This document shows, piece after piece, positions 1 through 5,513 of a DNA stretch of 5,722 nucleotides (the stretch's first letter is position 1; each line of letters opens with the position of its first letter). The DNA comes from Thermoleophilaceae bacterium (GTDB lineage Bacteria; Actinomycetota; Thermoleophilia; Solirubrobacterales; Thermoleophilaceae). The position numbers and the translations under genes are program-made. The stretch spans positions 1 to 5,722 of the forward strand of contig JACCTJ010000076.1 in assembly GCA_013812485.1 (NCBI GenBank), read 5' to 3'. Under the pieces are notes generated by a model. It saw only the letters and a list, made by a program, of their open reading frames with translations, ran no database searches and had not been told where the DNA came from.

Positions 1-516
1 CGCCGTCACCGGATCGGCGTCGGCGACGGCTCGCTCGTGCGCGGCCTGCTGGCCGAGCTCGAGGTTCCGGAGGACCGGCGCGGGAAGCTGCTCGAGCATC
101 TCTCACGGCGGGACCTCGTCGCGCTCGCGGTCGACGCCGAGGAGCTCGGGCTCTCGCCGGGCGCGCGCGACCTCCTCGTGGCCATCCCCACCCTGCGCGG
201 CGGTCCCGAGGTGCTCGACCGCGCCGAGGGGCCGGTCGCCCGCAGCGCCGAGGGTCTGCGAGCCCTGCACGAGCTGCTGGCCGAGAGCGGAGCCGCGCAG
301 CGGACGATCTTCGACCTCGGCCTCGTGCGCGAGCTCGGCTACTACACGGGCGCGGTGTTCGAGGTCTACGACCCGGCCGTGGGCTTCGCCCTCGGGGGCG
401 GTGGGCGCTACGACGAGCTGCTCGGGCGCTTCGGGACGCCGCTTCCCGCCTGCGGGATCGCCCTCGACATCCAGCGTGTGCACGCCGCCCAGGCAGCGGA
501 GGAGCGCCTCGGATGA
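1..516 (+). CDS. hisZ: ATP phosphoribosyltransferase regulatory subunit HisZ, 5'-truncated by the window
   Basis: HisZ is a catalytically inactive paralogue of histidyl-tRNA synthetase. It binds short-form HisG and is needed for the activity and histidine feedback of the first step of histidine synthesis. The frame is open from base 1 to a TGA at 514-516, giving 171 residues, roughly the C-terminal half of a family that usually has about 380; the true start lies upstream. Visible synthetase-like signatures are GVGDGSL near the left edge (fragment residues 6-12), a histidine-site motif ELGYYTGAVFE (111-121) after a kept Arg110, and a motif-3-like block GGGGRYDELL (132-141) followed by GIALDIQRV (152-160). 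I prefer HisZ to HisS for three reasons: the protein ends right after motif 3 with no anticodon-binding domain, the histidine-site motif has LGYYTG where HisS has LDYYTG, and the gene overlaps hisG by ATGA. The name is secure; the 5' half is unseen. Confidence 0.92.
   Translation, partial: RRHRIGVGDGSLVRGLLAELEVPEDRRGKLLEHLSRRDLVALAVDAEELGLSPGARDLLVAIPTLRGGPEVLDRAEGPVARSAEGLRALHELLAESGAAQRTIFDLGLVRELGYYTGAVFEVYDPAVGFALGGGGRYDELLGRFGTPLPACGIALDIQRVHAAQAAEERLG
498..504 (+). promoter_or_regulatory. Shine-Dalgarno site of hisG
   Basis: GGAGGAG lies inside the end of hisZ, 8 nt before the ATG at 513. It is the best ribosome-binding site in the window. It fixes the hisG start upstream of the 30-bp repeats, so the repeats should be translated. 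No in-frame ATG, GTG or TTG lies between this ATG and the conserved start of the HisG domain. Confidence 0.7.
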
Positions 517-1229
517 GCGGCGCGCTCTCTACGCCCCAGCCGGGCCAGGGCGCGCTCTCTACGCCCCAGCCGGGCCAGGGCGCGCTCACCCTCGCCGTCC
601 CCCGTGGGGCGCTGTTCGAGGAGACGCTCGACCGGCTCGACGCGCTCGGGATCGCCACCGCCGAGGTCCGCGACAACCCGCGCCGCCTGCTCTTCTCGGG
701 GCCTGATCTCGGCGCCGGGGTCGAGCGCATCGTGACCATGCGCCCGAGCGACGTCCCCACCTACGTCGAGTACGGCGCGGCAGATCTCGGGGTGACGGGC
801 AAGGACGTGTTGCTGGAGAGCCCGAGCCGCGAGGTCTACGAGCTGCTCGATCTCGGCTACGGCGGCTGCCGCATGGTAGTGGCCGCGCGCGCGGGCGACG
901 ACGCGCTAGAGGAGTCGCTGCGCCGGCTCGGGGTCGCGCGGGTGGGGACGAAGTACCCGGGCATCGCCACCAGGCACTTCGCGGCGACCGGTCGCCAGGC
1001 CGAGATCGTCGAGGTCAAGGGCTCGGTGGAGCTGGCGCCTCTGACCGGCCTCGTCGACGCGATCGTCGACCTGACGGCGACGGGACGCACCCTGGTCGAG
1101 AACGGTCTCGAGGTGCGGGAGGAGATCGTCGGCTCGACGGCGCGACTGATCGCCAACCCGGTTTCCCACAAGCTCAAGGCCGCGGCCATCGACGGGCTCG
1201 TCACCGGTCTGCGCGAGCTCGGGCGATGA
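513..1229 (+). CDS. hisG: ATP phosphoribosyltransferase, short-form catalytic subunit HisG, with a repeat-bearing N-terminal tail
   Basis: HisG joins ATP and PRPP to give N1-(5-phosphoribosyl)-ATP, the committed step of histidine synthesis, in the cytoplasm. The 238-residue product contains the usual opening strand TLAVPRGALFEE (residues 26-37), the block MRPSDVPTYVEYGAADLGVTG (76-96, in overlapping parts), a GTKYPGIA segment (145-152) and the PRPP-binding loop VDLTATGRTLVENGL (185-199). It ends soon after LIANPVSHK, so the ACT-like C-terminal regulatory domain of long HisG is absent; this fits the hisZ gene just upstream. The start overlaps the hisZ stop (ATGA) and has a strong Shine-Dalgarno site. 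The oddity is residues 4-23, two perfect copies of ALSTPQPGQG inserted between MSG and ALTLAVP; without them the protein would begin MSGALTLAVPRG, a normal HisG start. The function is secure; the effect of the tail on the HisG-HisZ complex is unknown. Confidence 0.96.
   Translation: MSGALSTPQPGQGALSTPQPGQGALTLAVPRGALFEETLDRLDALGIATAEVRDNPRRLLFSGPDLGAGVERIVTMRPSDVPTYVEYGAADLGVTGKDVLLESPSREVYELLDLGYGGCRMVVAARAGDDALEESLRRLGVARVGTKYPGIATRHFAATGRQAEIVEVKGSVELAPLTGLVDAIVDLTATGRTLVENGLEVREEIVGSTARLIANPVSHKLKAAAIDGLVTGLRELGR
519..587 (+). repeat. 30-bp in-frame tandem repeat (2.3 copies) in the 5' end of hisG
   Basis: Two identical 30-bp units at 521-550 and 551-580 are followed by a partial third copy to 587; the match extends back to 519. 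It can also be read as three GGCGCGCTC boxes (519-527, 549-557, 579-587) separated by two identical 21-bp spacers. Thirty bases are ten codons, so the hisG frame is kept and each unit encodes ALSTPQPGQG. Each unit also has short inverted arms, CGCCC and GGGCG (532-536 with 548-552, and 562-566 with 578-582). Perfect identity suggests recent duplication by slippage or unequal recombination. Confidence 0.93.
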
Positions 1230-2509
1230 GCGTTCGGGTCGTTCACGCGCAGGTCGTGACCGGCGACGAGGCTCGGGCGGCGGCGCAGATCAGGGCGCTG
1301 AGCCCGCCCCCGCCGGCGATCGAGGACGAGGTGCGGGCCCTCGTACGCGCGGTGCGCGACGGAGGCGACGTCGCGGTGCGGGAGCTGACGGCCCGCTTCG
1401 ACGGCGCGCAGGTCCCGCCCGAGCGGCTGCGGGTGGCGCCGGGGGAGATCGAACGGGCCGCGGCCGCGCTCGAGCCGCGCCTGGCGCAGGCGCTGGGTGC
1501 CGCGATCGCCAACGTGGGGGAGGTGGCGCGGGCATCGCTGCACGAGCCGACGACGGTGACCCTCGCGGACGGGCAGCGGGTCGAGATCGCCGAGCTGGCG
1601 GTCCGCCGCGCCGGCGCCTGTGTGCCGGGAAGGCAGGCGCCGTACGCCTCGAGTGTCGTCATGTGCGCGGTCACCGCTCGGGCCGCCGGCGTGGACGAGC
1701 TCGCGGTTTGCGCGCCACCCGGTCCGGACGGAGACGCCCATCCGGTCATCCTCGGCGCCTGCGGCCTGTGCGGGGTCGACGAGGTCTACCGGATGGGCGG
1801 AGCCCAGGCCATCGCCGCGCTCGCCTACGGGACCGACCTGATCCCCGCGGTCGACGTCATCGTGGGTCCCGGCAACGCCTGGGTCCAGGAGGCCAAGCGC
1901 CAGGTCGTGGGCCGGGTGGCCATCGACGGCGTGGAGGGCCCGAGCGAGCTCGTGGTCGTGGCCTCGGCCGGGGCCGACCCGGGCCTCGCGGCCCTCGACC
2001 TGCTCGCCCAGGCCGAGCACGGTCTGGGGAGCCTGCTCGTCCTCGTCAGCGAGGACGGCGCTCTGGTCGAGGAGGTCGAGCGCGCGATCCGGGCCGCGAG
2101 CCCGCCGGACGCAGACGTTGGGAAGCTGCCACCGCTCGCCCTGGTGCGCGCCCCCGACCCGGCTACCGCGGTGCGCCTGAGCGATCTGATCGCCCCCGAG
2201 CACCTCCAGCTCACGGGGGCCGCGGCCGAGGCCGAGAGCGCAACGGTCCGTTCGGCCGGCGCGCTGTTCGTCGGGCGCGACGCCGGGACCGCGTTCGGCG
2301 ACTACATCGCCGGCTCGAACCACGTGCTGCCGACGGGCGGGGCGGCCCGCCATGCGAGCGGGCTCTCGGCGGCCACCTTCCGCCGGCGGATGGCGCGGGT
2401 CACCTTCCCCGGCGGAGCGGCGGCAGCGCTCGCGCCGGCCGGGGCGACGATCGCCCGGGCCGAGGGGTTCGCCGCCCACGCCGAGTCGATGGAGCGCCGC
2501 GAGCGATGA
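1226..2509 (+). CDS. hisD: histidinol dehydrogenase HisD
   Basis: HisD is a zinc-dependent, NAD-linked cytoplasmic enzyme that oxidises histidinol through histidinal to histidine, the last two steps of the pathway. At 427 residues it has normal family length. The conserved blocks appear in order: CVPGRQAPYASSVVM (residues 132-146), YRMGGAQAIAALAYGT (188-203), VDVIVGPGNAWVQEAKRQV (209-227) and IDGVEGPSELVVVA (233-246). Expected zinc ligands are visible as Gln262 and His265 in AQAEHG, Asp359 in FGDY and His418 in AAHAES. The catalytic Glu-His pair is Glu325-His326 in IAPEHLQ, and GSNHVLPTGG (363-372) is also present. No key residue is missing. The start overlaps the hisG stop (ATGA at 1226-1229) with no strong Shine-Dalgarno site, which suggests translational coupling. 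Its own stop overlaps the next small ORF in the same way. Confidence 0.97.
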   Translation: MSVRVVHAQVVTGDEARAAAQIRALSPPPPAIEDEVRALVRAVRDGGDVAVRELTARFDGAQVPPERLRVAPGEIERAAAALEPRLAQALGAAIANVGEVARASLHEPTTVTLADGQRVEIAELAVRRAGACVPGRQAPYASSVVMCAVTARAAGVDELAVCAPPGPDGDAHPVILGACGLCGVDEVYRMGGAQAIAALAYGTDLIPAVDVIVGPGNAWVQEAKRQVVGRVAIDGVEGPSELVVVASAGADPGLAALDLLAQAEHGLGSLLVLVSEDGALVEEVERAIRAASPPDADVGKLPPLALVRAPDPATAVRLSDLIAPEHLQLTGAAAEAESATVRSAGALFVGRDAGTAFGDYIAGSNHVLPTGGAARHASGLSAATFRRRMARVTFPGGAAAALAPAGATIARAEGFAAHAESMERRER

Positions 2510-2658
2510 CGAAGACCCGGCCGCCCGTCCGCCCCGGGCCCTACCGCACGCCGCTGAGCGGGCTCTACCTGTGCTCAGCCTTGACGCCCCCGGGTGGGTG
2601 CGCCGGGATGGGCGGCTGGCTCGCGGCGAAGGCCGCGCTCGCCGCCGAGCTCCGCTGA
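2506..2658 (+). CDS. 50-residue ORF resembling the C-terminus of a phytoene-dehydrogenase-like FAD oxidoreductase; probable gene remnant
   Basis: The ORF starts with an ATG that overlaps the hisD stop (ATGA), has a weak GGAG 11 nt upstream, and ends at a TGA at 2656-2658. Residues 11-45 contain GPYRTPLSGLYLC (11-23), followed by TPPGGCAGMGG (27-37) and then LAAKAAL. From memory of the family, this pattern (YRTP-x-x-GLYLCG, a Gly-rich turn, then NAA/LAARAAL) is the FAD-contacting C-terminal end of phytoene desaturase/PYROXD2-like oxidoreductases (COG1233 type), which normally have about 450-530 residues. Nothing upstream could supply the FAD-binding Rossmann domain, because hisD fills that DNA. 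It is therefore either a decayed remnant still in the operon or a short expressed peptide; it cannot be an active oxidoreductase alone. It occupies the hisD-hisB gap where hisC often lies, but it does not resemble HisC. The family match comes from motif recognition only. Confidence 0.6.
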   Translation: MTKTRPPVRPGPYRTPLSGLYLCSALTPPGGCAGMGGWLAAKAALAAELR

Positions 2659-2679
2659 GGCTGAGCCAGGGTGGCCGGA

Positions 2680-2685
2680 TAGCCT
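2680..2685 (+). promoter_or_regulatory. possible -10 element (TAGCCT) before hisB
   Basis: TAGCCT fits the TANNNT core of a primary-sigma -10 element and lies 10 nt before the hisB ATG, in a 37-bp gap without a clear Shine-Dalgarno site. A start point about 7 nt downstream would give a leader of only about 4 nt. No convincing -35 hexamer is seen. The same hexamer at the same distance precedes hisF. An internal promoter is inferred, not shown. Confidence 0.3.
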
Positions 2686-2695
2686 GCGTGGCCCC

Positions 2696-3289
2696 ATGAG
2701 TCGCACCGCAACCCTCTCCCGCGCCACCTCCGAGACCGAGATCAGCCTGTCGCTCGGCCTCGACGGGTCGGGGGCGGGGGAGCGGCGCACGGGCGTCGGC
2801 TTCTTCGACCACATGCTCGACTCGCTCGCTCGTCACGGCGGCCTCGACCTCGACGTCGAGGCCCGCGGCGACCTCGAGACCGGGGCTCACCACACCGTCG
2901 AGGACACCGGCCTGCTGTTGGGGCGCGCTCTCGACGAGGCACTTGCCGACCGCACCGGGATCGTCCGCTTCGGCGAGGCCACCGTGCCCATGGACGAGGC
3001 GCGCGCGAGCGCGGCCATCGACCTCTCCGGACGGCCGCTGTCCGTGTTCGAGGCGAAGCGGCTCCCTTCGCTCGTGATCGGCGGTTTCGAGACCGAGCTG
3101 TGCGAGGAGTTCATGCGCGCGGTGGCGAGCACGTCGCGCATGACCCTGCACGTGCGCGTGGAGGCCGGGCGCAGCGCCCACCACATGATCGAGGCGGCGT
3201 TCAAGGCCTTTGCGCGCGCCCTGCGCGCCGCGGTGGCGATCGACCCGGACGCGGCGGACCGCGTTCCCTCCACCAAGGGCGTGCTCTGA
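2696..3289 (+). CDS. hisB: imidazoleglycerol-phosphate dehydratase HisB (monofunctional)
   Basis: HisB removes water from imidazole glycerol phosphate to give imidazole acetol phosphate, using a manganese-histidine site in a large oligomer. The 197-residue product has the full single-domain length and lacks the N-terminal phosphatase domain of enterobacterial HisB, so histidinol-phosphate phosphatase must be encoded elsewhere. Signatures are FFDHML (residues 36-41), HHTVED (65-70) with its metal-binding His and Glu residues, FETELCEEFM (131-140), the second metal motif AHHMIEAAFKA (161-171) and the typical ending PSTKGVL (191-197). I chose the ATG at 2696 because it gives the normal start MSRTATLSRATSETEI. 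An in-frame ATG at 2594 would add 34 Arg/Pro/Ser-rich residues overlapping the preceding ORF. The 37-bp gap before it is one of only two noticeable gaps in the operon. Confidence 0.97.
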   Translation: MSRTATLSRATSETEISLSLGLDGSGAGERRTGVGFFDHMLDSLARHGGLDLDVEARGDLETGAHHTVEDTGLLLGRALDEALADRTGIVRFGEATVPMDEARASAAIDLSGRPLSVFEAKRLPSLVIGGFETELCEEFMRAVASTSRMTLHVRVEAGRSAHHMIEAAFKAFARALRAAVAIDPDAADRVPSTKGVL

Positions 3290-3290
3290 G

Positions 3291-3977
3291 GTGAGCGCCG
3301 ATCGCCTCAGCGGCCCCCGGATCGCCCTGCTCGACTACGGGATGGGCAACCTGCGCTCGATCGAGAAGGCCCTCGAGCGCGTCGGCGCCCGACCCGCGCG
3401 GACCCACGACGCTGAGGTCGTGCGGGCCTGCGACGGCGTAATCCTCCCCGGGGTCGGCGCCTTCCCCAGGGCCATGGGCGAGGTCCGAGCCCGCGGCCTC
3501 GACACGCTTCTGGCCCAGCGCCTCGAGGCCGGCGTGCCCGTGCTCGGGATCTGCCTCGGAATGCAGCTGCTGTTCGAGCGCTCGACCGAGCTCGGCGGAG
3601 CCGAGGGCCTCGGCGTGCTCGGGGGTGAGGTGCGGGCGCTCGAGGCGCCCGGGCTGAAGATCCCGCAGATCGGCTGGAACGCCGTGGGCTGGCGCCGGCC
3701 CTCGGTCCTCACCGCGGAGCTGCCCCAGCCGTGCGCCTTCTACCACGTGCACTCGTTCGCGGCCGTGCCCGCCGATCCCGACGCGATCGTCGGAACGGCG
3801 ACCTACGGCACCGAGTTCGCCTCCGTCGTGGCGCAGCAGACCGTGTTCGGCGTGCAGTTCCACCCCGAGAAGTCGGGACCGGACGGGCTGGCTCTGCTCG
3901 GCTCCTTCGCCGGGCTCTGCGGGCGCCCGGACCTCGCGCCGCGCCGCGAGGGCCTGAGCGCCGCGCCGAGCCCGTGA
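3291..3977 (+). CDS. hisH: imidazole glycerol phosphate synthase, glutaminase subunit HisH
   Basis: HisH hydrolyses glutamine and passes ammonia through a tunnel to HisF, which makes imidazole glycerol phosphate and AICAR. The 228-residue product is a class I glutamine amidotransferase. It shows IALLDYGMGNLRSI near the N-terminus (residues 11-24), the oxyanion-strand region PGVGAF (53-58), the nucleophile Cys88 in GICLGMQLLFE, and the His191/Glu193 pair in FGVQFHPEKS. The triad is complete. The start is a GTG one base after the hisB stop; it gives a short leader MSADRLSGPR before the conserved fold. An upstream in-frame ATG at 3210 lies inside hisB and was not used. The stop overlaps the hisA GTG. 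HisH is slightly longer than many homologues because of a C-terminal tail after RPDLAPRR that is rich in Ala, Pro and Ser. Confidence 0.97.
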   Translation: MSADRLSGPRIALLDYGMGNLRSIEKALERVGARPARTHDAEVVRACDGVILPGVGAFPRAMGEVRARGLDTLLAQRLEAGVPVLGICLGMQLLFERSTELGGAEGLGVLGGEVRALEAPGLKIPQIGWNAVGWRRPSVLTAELPQPCAFYHVHSFAAVPADPDAIVGTATYGTEFASVVAQQTVFGVQFHPEKSGPDGLALLGSFAGLCGRPDLAPRREGLSAAPSP

Positions 3978-4726
3978 TCCTCTTCCCGGCGGTCGACATC
4001 CAGCGCGGCCGCGCGGTCCGGCTGAGGCTCGGCCACTTCGACGAGGAGACGGTCTACGCCGAGTCTCCGCTCGAGGCCGCGCGAGCCTGGGCCGACGAGG
4101 GGGCGCAGTACCTCCACGTCGTCGACCTCGACGGCGCGCGCAGGGGGTCCCCGCAGCATCTCGGCGAGCTGCGGCGGATGACGGCCGAGCTCGAGCCGCC
4201 CGTGCAGTACGGCGGCGGCCTGCGCACCCTCGGAGCGGTGCACGACGCGCTCGAGGCGGGAGCGCGACGCGTCGTCCTCGGCACCGCCGCCCTGCGCGAC
4301 GAAGCGCTGCTCGGCTCGGCACTCGAGCTCGCCGGGCCCGACCGGGTGGTGGTGGCGGTCGACGTTCGCGGCGGCCGCGTCTCGGTGGCCGGCTGGACCG
4401 AGGCCAGCGACCTGCGGCCCGAGGACCTGGTCGCCCGGCTCGAGCGCCGCGGCGCGCGGACCTTCGCCTACACCAACGTCGATCGCGACGGGACGCTCGC
4501 CGGCCCGGACCTCGAGGGACTGCGCCTGGTCGCGCAGGCCACCGGCGGCCGCGTGATCGCCTCGGGCGGAGTCTCCTCGCTGGCCGACCTCGAGGCGCTG
4601 CGAGCCCTCGAGCTCGACAACCTCGAGGGGGTGATCGCCGGCAAGGCCCTCTACGAGCGGCGCTTCACCGTGGCCGAGGGCAACGCTGCGCTGGCGGGCG
4701 ACCCGGCCCCGGCCCCAGCCGACTAG
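3974..4726 (+). CDS. hisA: ProFAR isomerase HisA (phosphoribosylformimino-AICAR-P isomerase)
   Basis: HisA opens the ribose ring of ProFAR by an Amadori rearrangement to give PRFAR, the substrate of HisH-HisF. The 250-residue (beta/alpha)8 barrel starts [17 protein letters not shown] with the catalytic Asp8. It continues with VVDLDGA (49-55), QYGGGLR (78-84), [12 protein letters not shown] (125-136) carrying Asp130, [16 protein letters not shown] (167-182) carrying the second catalytic-type Asp172, and the phosphate-binding turns IASGGVSSL (195-203) and VIAGKALYE (220-228). The GTG start overlaps the hisH stop (GTGA) and has no clear Shine-Dalgarno site, so coupling is likely. The last residues form an Ala/Pro tail. 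Some actinobacteria use a dual HisA/TrpF enzyme, PriA, at this place; the residues look more HisA-like, but dual activity cannot be excluded. The stop is TAG, while every other his stop here is TGA. Confidence 0.96.
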   Translation: MILFPAVDIQRGRAVRLRLGHFDEETVYAESPLEAARAWADEGAQYLHVVDLDGARRGSPQHLGELRRMTAELEPPVQYGGGLRTLGAVHDALEAGARRVVLGTAALRDEALLGSALELAGPDRVVVAVDVRGGRVSVAGWTEASDLRPEDLVARLERRGARTFAYTNVDRDGTLAGPDLEGLRLVAQATGGRVIASGGVSSLADLEALRALELDNLEGVIAGKALYERRFTVAEGNAALAGDPAPAPAD

Positions 4727-4729
4727 CCT
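4724..4729 (+). promoter_or_regulatory. possible -10 element (TAGCCT) before hisF
   Basis: TAGCCT begins with the TAG stop codon of hisA and lies 10 nt before the hisF GTG, the same hexamer and spacing as before hisB. No -35 hexamer is evident, and the 13-bp gap leaves no room for a normal leader. It may be an internal promoter for a leaderless or near-leaderless hisF message; coincidence remains possible. Confidence 0.25.
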
Positions 4730-4739
4730 CGACCGAGCG

Positions 4740-5507
4740 GTGCTCCTCAAGCGCGTCATCCCCTGCCTCGACGTCGATGGGGGGCGCGTCGTCAAGGGCA
4801 CGAACTTCGTCGACATCCGCGACGCCGGCGACCCCGTCGAGCTGGCCGCGCTCTACGACGCCGCGGGTGCCGACGAGCTCGTCTTCCTCGATATCACCGC
4901 ATCGCACGAGTCGCGCGACGCGGTCGTCGACCTCGCCCGCCGCACGGCCGACAACGTCTTCATCCCCTTCACGATCGGCGGCGGCATCCGCTCCGTCGAG
5001 GACGCGCAGGCGGTCCTGGACGCGGGCGCCGACAAGGTCTCGGTCAACTCGGCCGCGCTGCAGCGCCCCGAGCTGCTCAACGAGCTGGCCGAGGTGTTCG
5101 GCGCGCAGTGCGTCGTGATCGCCATAGACGCAAAGCGCGATGGCGATTCCTACGGCGTCTTTCTGAACGGCGGGCGGGTCGCCACCGGACGGGACGCGGT
5201 CGAGTGGGCCGCCGAGGCGACCGGGCGCGGGGCGGGGGAGGTCCTGCTGACGAGCATGGACCGTGACGGGACCAGCGACGGCTACGAGCTGGAGCTGACG
5301 CGCGCGGTGGCCGACGCGGTCGACGTCCCGGTGATTGCCTCGGGAGGGGCGGGCGAGCTCGCTCACCTGGTCGAGGCGATCGAGGACGGCCACGCCGACG
5401 CGGTGCTCTGCGCGTCGATCTTCCACTACGGCCAGCACACTGTCGCCGAGGCGAAGGCGAGGCTGGACGAGGCCGGTATCCCGGTCAGGCTCGCCGAACC
5501 GGCGTGA
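4740..5507 (+). CDS. hisF: imidazole glycerol phosphate synthase, cyclase subunit HisF
   Basis: HisF takes PRFAR and ammonia from HisH to form imidazole glycerol phosphate and AICAR, linking histidine synthesis to purine recycling. The 255-residue (beta/alpha)8 barrel has normal length and aligns closely by eye with the Thermotoga enzyme. It has [18 protein letters not shown] (residues 3-20) with catalytic Asp11, [11 protein letters not shown] (45-55), FTIGGGIRS (77-85), KVSVNSAA (99-106), VVIAIDAKR (125-133) with catalytic Asp130, [14 protein letters not shown] (169-182) with Asp176, and IASGGAGEL (near 201-209). Nothing essential is missing. The GTG start gives the canonical N-terminus; there is no strong Shine-Dalgarno site and a 13-bp gap after hisA. 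It is the last his gene here, because a gene on the other strand ends 6 bp beyond its stop. Confidence 0.98.
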   Translation: MLLKRVIPCLDVDGGRVVKGTNFVDIRDAGDPVELAALYDAAGADELVFLDITASHESRDAVVDLARRTADNVFIPFTIGGGIRSVEDAQAVLDAGADKVSVNSAALQRPELLNELAEVFGAQCVVIAIDAKRDGDSYGVFLNGGRVATGRDAVEWAAEATGRGAGEVLLTSMDRDGTSDGYELELTRAVADAVDVPVIASGGAGELAHLVEAIEDGHADAVLCASIFHYGQHTVAEAKARLDEAGIPVRLAEPA

Positions 5508-5513
5508 CTACTG

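Noticed and set aside
37..39. GTG at 37 as the start of hisZ
   Set aside because: The frame is open to base 1 and the residues before it (GVGDGS) belong to the conserved fold, so the gene simply begins outside the window.
401..706. + strand frame across the hisZ/hisG junction containing its own repeat (ALYAPAGPGR)
   Set aside because: The repeat is only the hisG 30-bp tandem repeat read in another frame; the rest has no domain and overlaps two secure genes.
2581..2609. TTGACG as a -35 promoter element between hisD and hisB
   Set aside because: No TANNNT-like hexamer lies at the expected 16-18 nt spacing (the bases there read CGGGAT), and the site is inside the small ORF.
2594..2695. Upstream ATG that would extend HisB by 34 residues
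   Set aside because: The extension is Arg/Pro/Ser-rich, overlaps the small ORF in another frame, and the ATG at 2696 gives the standard HisB start.
857..3184. A 775-codon open frame on the - strand spanning hisG, hisD and hisB
   Set aside because: It lies antisense to three clear enzymes, has Arg/Gly/Ala/His-rich low-complexity content with no recognisable domain, and long antisense frames are expected in DNA this rich in G and C.
4853..5125. - strand open frames inside hisF
   Set aside because: They are Ser/Arg/Ala-rich shadows of a fully conserved HisF and have no domain features of their own.
5492..5504. Small hairpin CGCCG-AAC-CGGCG at the end of hisF as a terminator
   Set aside because: The stem has only 5 bp, lies within the coding sequence and is not followed by a T-run; chance inverted repeats of this size are common at this GC content.
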